A stretch of DNA of 37,975 nucleotides from Nitrosospira multiformis. Its GTDB lineage: Bacteria > Pseudomonadota > Gammaproteobacteria > Burkholderiales > Nitrosomonadaceae. Positions 1 to 8,100 of the stretch are shown here, one piece after another. The DNA is taken from positions 1 to 37,975 of the forward strand of contig NZ_QAOK01000029.1 in the NCBI RefSeq assembly GCF_003050865.1. Direction: 5' to 3'. The notes below the pieces were generated by a model. That model worked only from the letters and a program-made list of their open reading frames with translations. It made no database searches and was not told the origin of the DNA. Positions within the stretch are counted from its first letter, which is position 1; every line of letters begins with the position of its first letter. The position numbers and the translations under genes were made by a program.

Positions 1-363
1 AATCCGCGGCTCATCTTCGATGATCTGCTCCGGCAGCCCTTCCGCATTGGCCCTGAATATCGTACGCAACGACTCATGCCGTCTGCTCAGCGCCGCAAAG
101 CTCCAGCGCAGCGCTTCAATATCCAGCCTGCCCGTCAGCCGCAACCCCCCGCTCAAATGATAAGCCGTGCTCAACGGTTCCAATTGCCATAAAAACCAGT
201 GACGCTGCTGAGCGTATGAGAGCGGCACTCCCGCGGAAGTGTTGCGGCGGGGGATATTCGATTGAAGTGCTGGAGCATGAGCTCCGGCCAACCGCTGCGC
301 CAGCCTCTCCCGTTGCTCAGGGGTCAGGCGCGCGCGTCTTTGAGCTAGACTGCTGCTATGCAT
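1..363 (-). CDS. NRPS, N-terminal part (condensation domain), runs off the window
   Basis: The reverse strand is open from an ATG at 363 to the window edge (121 codons). The protein begins MHSSSLAQRR and then shows the start of a condensation domain: a C1-type stretch PLSYAQQRHWFLWQLEP near residues 50-66 and RHESLRTIF near residues 98-106. It closely resembles the condensation domain of the NRPS at 5164-10572. No in-frame ATG, GTG or TTG exists between the upstream stop at 409-411 and this ATG, so the start is fixed, although no strong ribosome binding site is visible. It follows the PKS gene by 67 bp on the same strand and is probably the next module of the assembly line, accepting the chain from the PKS carrier protein. 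Domains after the condensation domain lie outside the window. Confidence 0.9.
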   Translation of the reverse strand, partial: MHSSSLAQRRARLTPEQRERLAQRLAGAHAPALQSNIPRRNTSAGVPLSYAQQRHWFLWQLEPLSTAYHLSGGLRLTGRLDIEALRWSFAALSRRHESLRTIFRANAEGLPEQIIEDEPRI

Positions 364-430
364 GATGGTGCGGATAAAGATGAGGAAACATCGGGAGATG
401 GAATGGCTTCACCCCACAAGGGGCGGTAAA

Positions 431-3400
431 TCATGAACACTCGATCTCGTCCAGCAATTTCGTTTCTACCAACTCGGCGAGACCTGCAACGGTGGGAGAC
501 CGAAAAAAATCTGCAGGACGCATATCGATTCCGAAAACCGCCCGCACTCTCGAAAGCAGTTGAATACCCAGCAATGAATCCCCCCCCAACTCAAACAGAT
601 TGTCATGAATACCGACGGCGTCCATTCCAAGCAGGCTCTCCCAGATCTCTGCAATGCTCTTCTCCAGATCGCTCTCTGGAGCGACAAAGGCCGTGTCCAG
701 GACAGGTCGCGGATAGTGCTGCTGGCCTCCCTGCTCATGCTGCCCGTTCTCCGCCAGCGCGAAAGGCTCCCCGACGAGAGCTACCAGATCCTCCTGCGTC
801 TGATTGAGGCGGGCGTGCAAGTCAAGAGTGGAGACAATCACCTGGGGCCTGACCATGTTATTGACGATGTGCTCGAAAGCCTCAGCGCCTTCCCTGGGTG
901 AAATCCCCATCCCCTCGGGCATTGCCATATTGGCCGCCATCCCCACGTCCCGCCAGCTATCCCAGTTAACGGATATGACGGGAAATGTGGAACCGCTATA
1001 GGCGGAACGGGTAGCCCCGCGGGCGACCGCATCGAGGTAGGCATTGGCGGCACAATAATCGACCTTGCTGAGGCCACCCGCAATGGCTGCCAACGATGAG
1101 CACAGCAGCATGAAATCCAGGGAGGCATCCTTGAATACAGCCTGCAATGCCTGTGTTCCCTGTACCTTGGGGGCAAACACTTTCGCCACCCTCTCCCCGG
1201 TTTTCACCGAAATGAGATCGGTACCAACCTCTCCCGCGGAATGAATCACACCGTGAATAGCACCGAAGTGCTCATAGGCCTGCGTCACTGCCGCCTTCAA
1301 CTCCGCCTGGATCGCAACGTCGGCCTGCAATACCAGCACTTCTGCGCCCAGCGCCTCCAGATGCATGACCTTCTCGATCTTGCTGCGCAGGAGGTCTGCT
1401 TTTTCCGCTGCTGAAATGACATTGGACCACTGCTCGCGGGCTGGAAGCGGGGAGCGTCCCATCAGCACCAGCTTTGCACGATAGTTGCGCGCCAGATGCT
1501 CAGCCAGCGTCAGGCCGATGCCGCCGAGGCCACCGGTAATCAGATAGACGCCGCCATTTCGAAGGCGAAGGTGCGCTTTCTCCGGCTTCCGGCATTGGAT
1601 GGGTTCGAAAGTCTGAATCCAGCGGTGTGGTCCCCGGTAGGCGACCATTGAGGAAACCAGCTCAGCCTGAGACTCGGCCACTATCTGATGCACAAGCCGG
1701 CTTTTTGCAGTATCGTCGTCTGCCGGCAATTCGACATCAACCAGCCGGCAGCTCAGATACGCGTATTCCTGGGGAATGACCTTGCAGGGCCCAAGCAACA
1801 GCGCTTTTTCCGGACGAAGAGATTCGCTGCCGGTGACATCCTCGAACTGGTCGGTGATGACCGTAATCTCGACCTTCGCCTCGCTCGGGATTACCTGTTT
1901 GGCACTCTCCAGCGCTTGAGCGAGATAAAACAGACTGAAGAAATTCCTGGCCTCGATTTCCACTTGATTTTCGACCTGGCTTTCCCCGTAGATGCGTCTG
2001 CCGCCATTCCCGGTTAGGCTCCACAAGTGAAAGATATGTCCGAGGGTCCTGCCATCCTCGCCGATGTTGCGCAGCAGAAGATCGTAATCCTGCCGTTCGC
2101 CCGGACGGACAATATAATGGTCCTTGTCCTGACGGTGAAAGGTCGAGCCTGCGGAGACGACGACCGGCTTTATTCCCAGCGTAAGCAAATGTCCTGTCAG
2201 AGCCATCCCGAAGGGATGATCATCCTCGAAGAGGATGAATGATCTTCCCTGGTCCAGGAGGACACTCTCTTGTTCAATGCTGTCCGAGCGCCGCCACGAA
2301 GGGGTGTAAAACCATTCATCGAGCGGTCGAGCTACCGGCCCGGCATTATCCGTCACCTGCTGGCGTGCCCTTGGCTCAAGGCCAGCCATGAGCCGGGGCC
2401 TGTCTCCTTCCCCCACTGCCTTTGCAGTCTTCGCGGTCTTCTCCGTCTTCAGGCTACCGGGCTTGATCCAGTATGACTGGCGCTCGAATGGGTAAGTCGG
2501 CAAGGAGACGCGACGGCGGCGTTCGTCAGCGTAAAAACTCTCCCAATCGATATCGACCCCGGCAAGCCACAATCTCCCCAGGCAAAGATAAAAATGTGCT
2601 TGAGTCTGGTTCGCTCTGCCAGGATGAGGCAAGGATGAAAGGATGACGTGCTCCGGTTTTGCTTCGGAATGACGCCGCGCAAGGGTGGTCAATGTTTCGC
2701 CCGGTCCCACCTCCAGCAGGATGCGATCAGGATTGCCCAACAGCTCGCGCAGTCCATCATCGAAGCGTACCGTCCCGCGCACGTGCCGCCTCCAATACCC
2801 GGGATCGGTAGCTTCCTGCGGCGTAACCCAGTCGCCGCTGAGATTGGAAAGAAAGGGAATCTGCGGCGGGTGCAATTCCATGGCCGAAACCAGTTCCATG
2901 AAAGCCGGCAACATCGGCTCGACCAGTGCGGAGTGAAATGCATGGGAGACATGAAGACGTCGCGCCCCGATACCTTTATTACGCAGATCGGTTTCCAACG
3001 CTTCAATGGCGGCAACCGGCCCTGAAAGGACGCACAATTCAGGCCCGTTGACAGCGGCGAGATCGCAGCTTTCCGACAGGTAAGGCATTATTTCCGCCTC
3101 GGGCAACATGACCGCGAGCATGGCGCCCGTCTCCGTCTGCTGGAGCAAGCGTCCGCGCAAGGCAACCAGGCGCAGCGCGTCTTTGAGCGAAAATACGCCC
3201 GCAAGACATGCCGCGACGTATTCACCCACACTGTGACCGATCATTGCTGCCGGTTGGATGCCCCAGGACATCCATAGCTGTGCAAGAGCATATTCAACGG
3301 CAAAGAGTGCGGGCTGGGTAACTTCCGTCTGTTCGAGGCGCGCGGACAACTCCTTCTTCCGCGCCTCATCCCCACCCTCAAGGCTAGGGTCAAGGTTGGG

Positions 3401-5164
3401 GTATAAGGCGACGCGCAGGTCGAAATTCAGATGGGGTTGCAGCAATTCGACGCAGCGATCGAATTCCCGCCGAAAAACCGCCTCTCCGTGGTAAAGCTCC
3501 CGCGCCATATCGATATGCTGAGCACCCTGACCGGGGAAAAGAAAGACTATGGGACGATTTTCCGACGCCACTTGTCCGGTAACAAAGCGGTCCGCAGGCT
3601 TCCTTTCCAAAACGTCGAGCGCCTCATCCCTGTCATGGCACAGCACTACTGCACGGCAGGCAAAACTTTTTCTTCCCGTTTGAAGGGTATAAACGGCATC
3701 GGCAAGGGGTAAACCGGGATGTGCGCACAGATGCTCCTGCAACACGGCAATCATCGCCCCGAGCGCCGTGCGCGTGCGCGCCGAGAGGGTGAGCAACTGA
3801 CAGGCGCGTGAGGAACTCACGGGCTCCACGGGCGGAGCTTCCTCGAGCACCACGTGCACATTGGTCCCCCCGATGCCGAAGGAACTCACTCCGGCGCGCC
3901 GTGGGGTCGATTCATTCGACCAATGCCTGCTCTCGGTGTTGACGTAAAAAGGGCTCGAGGAAAAAGCGATTTGTGGATTGGGCTGCTCGAAATTCAGACT
4001 GGGCGGAAGGGTTCGATGCTTCATTGCCAGGACGGTTTTGATCAGACCGGCGATGCCTGCTGCGGCATCCAGGTGACCTACATTCGTCTTGACCGATCCG
4101 ATGGCGCAGAATCCGCGCCTGTCCGTGCTTTCGCGGAAGGCTTGCGTGAGCGCCGCGATCTCGATCGGATCGCCGATCGTTGTTCCCGTGCCATGCGTCT
4201 CCACGTAGCTGATCGTGTCGGCATCCACGCCGGCGATGGCCTGAGCAGCCAGAATCACTTCCGCCTGGCCTTCCACGCTCGGTGCAGTGTAGCCCACCTT
4301 GGCCGAACCATCGTTGTTGATTGCGGACCCTTTGATTACGGCATGAATCGTATCGCCATCGGCAAGTGCATCCGACAGCCGCTTGAGCACGACGATCCCC
4401 ACCCCGCTCCCGATCACCGTGCCCGCCGCCTTTGTATCAAACGCGCGGCAGTGGCCATCCGGCGACAGAATCGCTCCAGGCTGGTACCGATAACCGCCCT
4501 CGTGCAACAGATTGACCCAGACACCCCCAGCCATTGCCATGTCCGCCTCGTGATTGAGCAGGCCCCGGCAGGCGACATGCACGGCCGCGAGTGAAGTGGA
4601 ACAGGCTGTCTGCACGGTAATCCCCGGTCCGCGCAGATTGAGCTTGTAGGAGACGGTCGTCGTCATGGAATCCTTGTTGTTTCCATTCATCAACCCTTGC
4701 AGCGAAGAAATGTCGTGCATATCCGAAAATCGACCGCTGGAAAACAGATTCAGCAGCAGGTAGGTGTTAACCCCGCAGCCGGCATAAACCCCGACCGGGA
4801 CGCTGCAGTTCGATGCGTCATAGCCGGCATCTTCCAGCGCCTGCCAGGCCACCTCCAGGAACAGCCGGTGCTGCGGGTCCGTTTCCGCTGCCTCGCGCGG
4901 GGTATAACCAAAGAAAGAGGCATCGAAAAGATCGACGCCAGGCAGTTCGGCGCCCGCCTTGATGTAGTGCGGATCTTCCAGAGTCTTGCGCGAAATCCCT
5001 CGCGCCAGGAGTTCCTCGTCGGTAAAGAAAGTAACGGACTCGACTCCATCCTGCAGATTGCGCCAGAAAGTATCCACGTTATCCGCGCCTGGAAACCGGC
5101 CCGCCATACCGATAATTGCGATATCGATATCGTCTCTCTCCGAAAACTCTTCCGTATGATCCAT
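431..5164 (-). CDS. Type I polyketide synthase module (KS-AT-KR-ACP)
   Basis: 1577 residues. Ketosynthase about 12-440: catalytic Cys188 in TACSTSL, His324 in HGTGT, His364 in NVGHL. Acyltransferase about 538-850: GQGAQ, and Ser645 in GHSVGEY. The HAFH motif at 741-744 is the usual signature of malonyl-CoA choice. Ketoreductase about 1200-1400: NADPH loop GGLGGIG at 1211, a Ser around 1356, Tyr1370 and Asn1374, so it looks active. Acyl carrier protein about 1500-1570, pantetheinylated Ser1530 in LGGDS. There is no dehydratase, enoylreductase or thioesterase, so one malonate should be added and reduced to a beta-hydroxyl. The ATG overlaps the stop of the upstream NRPS by one base (TAATG) and has a GGGAGG ribosome binding site 8-10 bases before it, which indicates translational coupling. 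It should extend the chain from the NRPS and pass it to the next condensation domain. Confidence 0.97.
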   Translation of the reverse strand: MDHTEEFSERDDIDIAIIGMAGRFPGADNVDTFWRNLQDGVESVTFFTDEELLARGISRKTLEDPHYIKAGAELPGVDLFDASFFGYTPREAAETDPQHRLFLEVAWQALEDAGYDASNCSVPVGVYAGCGVNTYLLLNLFSSGRFSDMHDISSLQGLMNGNNKDSMTTTVSYKLNLRGPGITVQTACSTSLAAVHVACRGLLNHEADMAMAGGVWVNLLHEGGYRYQPGAILSPDGHCRAFDTKAAGTVIGSGVGIVVLKRLSDALADGDTIHAVIKGSAINNDGSAKVGYTAPSVEGQAEVILAAQAIAGVDADTISYVETHGTGTTIGDPIEIAALTQAFRESTDRRGFCAIGSVKTNVGHLDAAAGIAGLIKTVLAMKHRTLPPSLNFEQPNPQIAFSSSPFYVNTESRHWSNESTPRRAGVSSFGIGGTNVHVVLEEAPPVEPVSSSRACQLLTLSARTRTALGAMIAVLQEHLCAHPGLPLADAVYTLQTGRKSFACRAVVLCHDRDEALDVLERKPADRFVTGQVASENRPIVFLFPGQGAQHIDMARELYHGEAVFRREFDRCVELLQPHLNFDLRVALYPNLDPSLEGGDEARKKELSARLEQTEVTQPALFAVEYALAQLWMSWGIQPAAMIGHSVGEYVAACLAGVFSLKDALRLVALRGRLLQQTETGAMLAVMLPEAEIMPYLSESCDLAAVNGPELCVLSGPVAAIEALETDLRNKGIGARRLHVSHAFHSALVEPMLPAFMELVSAMELHPPQIPFLSNLSGDWVTPQEATDPGYWRRHVRGTVRFDDGLRELLGNPDRILLEVGPGETLTTLARRHSEAKPEHVILSSLPHPGRANQTQAHFYLCLGRLWLAGVDIDWESFYADERRRRVSLPTYPFERQSYWIKPGSLKTEKTAKTAKAVGEGDRPRLMAGLEPRARQQVTDNAGPVARPLDEWFYTPSWRRSDSIEQESVLLDQGRSFILFEDDHPFGMALTGHLLTLGIKPVVVSAGSTFHRQDKDHYIVRPGERQDYDLLLRNIGEDGRTLGHIFHLWSLTGNGGRRIYGESQVENQVEIEARNFFSLFYLAQALESAKQVIPSEAKVEITVITDQFEDVTGSESLRPEKALLLGPCKVIPQEYAYLSCRLVDVELPADDDTAKSRLVHQIVAESQAELVSSMVAYRGPHRWIQTFEPIQCRKPEKAHLRLRNGGVYLITGGLGGIGLTLAEHLARNYRAKLVLMGRSPLPAREQWSNVISAAEKADLLRSKIEKVMHLEALGAEVLVLQADVAIQAELKAAVTQAYEHFGAIHGVIHSAGEVGTDLISVKTGERVAKVFAPKVQGTQALQAVFKDASLDFMLLCSSLAAIAGGLSKVDYCAANAYLDAVARGATRSAYSGSTFPVISVNWDSWRDVGMAANMAMPEGMGISPREGAEAFEHIVNNMVRPQVIVSTLDLHARLNQTQEDLVALVGEPFALAENGQHEQGGQQHYPRPVLDTAFVAPESDLEKSIAEIWESLLGMDAVGIHDNLFELGGDSLLGIQLLSRVRAVFGIDMRPADFFRSPTVAGLAELVETKLLDEIECS

Positions 5165-8100
5165 TAATGCGTCCTCCCTGCTCTCAGCCTGCGTTGTATG
5201 AACGTCGCTCTCTGCCGCTGCGCCCGTTCCTGATGGCGCTGCAAGGGCAGGCGCTCCTTATCCGCCTGCCTGTCCTCCTGGCCGAGGAATTTAGCCAGAC
5301 TTGCGACGGTGGTATATCTGAAAAGGTCGATGATGGCGATGCGTGTTTTCAACTGCTCTTCCAGTTTGCATTGCACCTTGATGAGCAGCAGCGAATGCCC
5401 GCCCAGATCGAAAAAATTGTTGTGCAGCCCCACTCGGGGTAGCTCCAGGACTTCCGCCCAGATTTCCGAAATCATCGTTTCCACGGCATTGACAGGCGCC
5501 TGATAGGCTGCCTCATCGATCTGCTCCGCCAGGGGCAGGGGCAACGCTTGACGATCGACCTTGCCATTGGGGTTGAGCGGCAGACTATCGAGCAGCACAA
5601 ACGAACCAGGCAGCATGTAATCCGGAAGCACGGCAGCAAGCGCAGTCTTGAGCATGGATGCATTGAGTGTTACGCCATGATGCGAGGCGACGTAGGCGAT
5701 GAGGCGCATTCCATTGCGGCTTTCCTTTGCCACTACCGCCGCCTCGCGAACTCCGGGCTGGGCCAGCAATTGTCCCTCGATTTCGCCCAATTCAACTCGA
5801 AAACCGCGAAGCTTGATCTGATGATCGAGCCGACCCAGGTATTCGAGTTGACCACCATTATCCTCATTGCGCCAACGCACGCGATCCCCCGTGCGGTAAA
5901 GGCGGCTCCCATCCGGTGCGAAAGGATCGGCAACGAACCGGTCTGCGGTGAGACCGGGACGATTAAGGTATCCGCGGGCAAGTCCTGTCCCACCGATATA
6001 GAGTTCTCCGGCACAGCCGGGAGGCACGACATTCAAGTCCTCATCGAGCACGTACAATTTGCGATCTCCAACGGCACGGCCAATGGGCGCGAATTCGTGG
6101 AGGATACCGGCCTCAGCAGTTTCAGACGCATGGGCTACCCAGGCAGCCGGGGTAATGATCGTTTCGGTGGGCCCGTAGGCATTGACCAGTCGGGCTTGCG
6201 GGAGAGCGGCCTGCGTGGCGGCCAGGTCGGCTGCAAACCATGCTTCGCCGCCTGCTATGCAAGTGCGTACCGACGTGGCACCCCCCTGCATCAAGGGAAG
6301 CAGCATCCGCAGATAAGCGGGCGGCAAGTGCAGCGTGGTTATGCTGTGCTTTCCGATCCGATCGACGAAACCGTCGCCAGCAAGATCGCGTGTCGATGAA
6401 AGGACAAGCGTCGCACCTTCGCACAGGGGTGTGATCCACTGTTCCGCAGCCGCATCGAAATTCATCGAGAAAAACATGAGTTCGCGATCACCAGGACGTA
6501 CGTCGTAGATTTCCCTGATCGCTGCCAGATGCATCGCCAGGGGACCATGGCTTACTCCTACTCCTTTCGGTCTGCCGGTCGATCCGGATGTGTAGATGAC
6601 ATAAGCGAGATTATCGGGATGTAACGTAATCTCCGGGTTGGTCTCTGCTACCCCCTTCACGCCGGCGCCATCCAGTTCCAGCACCGAAAGCTTTTCCGAA
6701 TCGGGGATACGATTCCTGAGAGGAGAGTGGGTCAATAGCAACCGGATGCCGCTATCCTCAACCAGATAGTCGAGGCGTTCGCGCGGATAGTCGGGATCGA
6801 GCGGTACATATGCTCCTCCTGCCTTGAGAATGCCCAGCAGGCCGACGATCATCTCGATGGAACGTTCTACCGTAATGCCGACCTTTACTTCCGCTTTGAC
6901 TCCCAAAGCGATTAAATGGTGTGCGAGCCGGTTTGAGCGACGGTTCAGTTCCTGGTAGGTTATTTCGGTATCGTTGAAAATCAGGGCGCAGACGTTTGGA
7001 TGTTCTTCCGCCTGGCGCTCTATGCGCCGATGCACAGGTTCATGGGCAGCATGATGGACAGCTTTATGGGCGACTGGATGAGCAGATTGATCGAACAAGG
7101 CGCTACCTGAAAGGTGCGCTACAGCATTCGCCCCCCATGCTCCCCATGCTCCGAGCTGCGCCATATCGCTCTCGCTCAACAGGGGCACATCCCCGATGGG
7201 TATTTCCGGCTGCCCAACCATTGCCCGCAACAGAACCACATACTGGCGTCCCAGGCGCTCGATCGTGCGGGTATCGAAGAGCTCCGATGCATAGATGAAG
7301 CTTGCACGCACGTTTCCATCGGGTGACTCGATCGTTTCCAGCGTCAGCTCGAACTGTGCAGCCTGCTCGCCCAACGGATAGTCAACAATCTTCAGCCCCT
7401 TGATTTGATCGAGCTTGCGCCGGTCGCTCACCAGATGATTAAGGGTCACCTGGAACAGCGGCGTCCGGCTCAGGCTTCTCTCCGGCTGCAATGCTTCAAC
7501 CAATTGCTCGAAGGGCAAATCCTGATGTGCCTGGGCGTCGATTGCCGCCTCTCTGACCTGCGCGAGCAGGGTTGACAAAGCCATGCGGCCGTCGACTTTC
7601 CCGCGCAGTACCTGGGTATTCACGAAAAAACCGACGATGCCCCTGGTTTCAATCCGGTTGCGATTGGCGACCGGCACGCCGACACGAATATCCCTTTGTC
7701 CCGTGAGGCGGTAGAGCAAAGCTTGAAAACCCGCCATCAGCGCCATGAAAAGAGTCGCGCTGTGGTTATCAGGGCGTTGGGCAAGGCTTCGCAGCCTGCT
7801 CAGCACATCCGGCGTCAGGTCGAAAGAATGACGTGCCGCCTGATAATTTGCCACAGGTCGCCGCGGATGGTCGGCCGGCAATTCCAACACCGGATGTTCA
7901 GTGCCCAGGCAACCACGCCAGTAGATCAATTGCCTGTCTTTCTCGCCTGCTTCCAGCCAACTGCGCTGCCACCCGGCATAGTCCGCGTAGCGGATGGGTA
8001 AAGGGTCGAACTGCGGCAATTGCCCCTGAGCATCAGCCAGATACCCGACGGCGAGTTCGTCAAGCAATACCTGCATCGAAGCACCATCGGAGATGATGTG

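Noticed and set aside
433-807. 124-codon plus-strand open frame at the 3' end of the PKS gene
   Set aside because: Antisense to the carrier protein domain and without supporting signals.
3854-4594. Long plus-strand open frame of 246 codons inside the PKS gene
   Set aside because: It is antisense to the ketosynthase domain, has no recognisable motif or ribosome binding site, and arises from the high-GC codon pattern of the real gene.
5548-6399. 283-codon plus-strand open frame opposite the NRPS adenylation domain
   Set aside because: A mirror of the coding frame with low-complexity composition. The opposite strand has full NRPS motifs.
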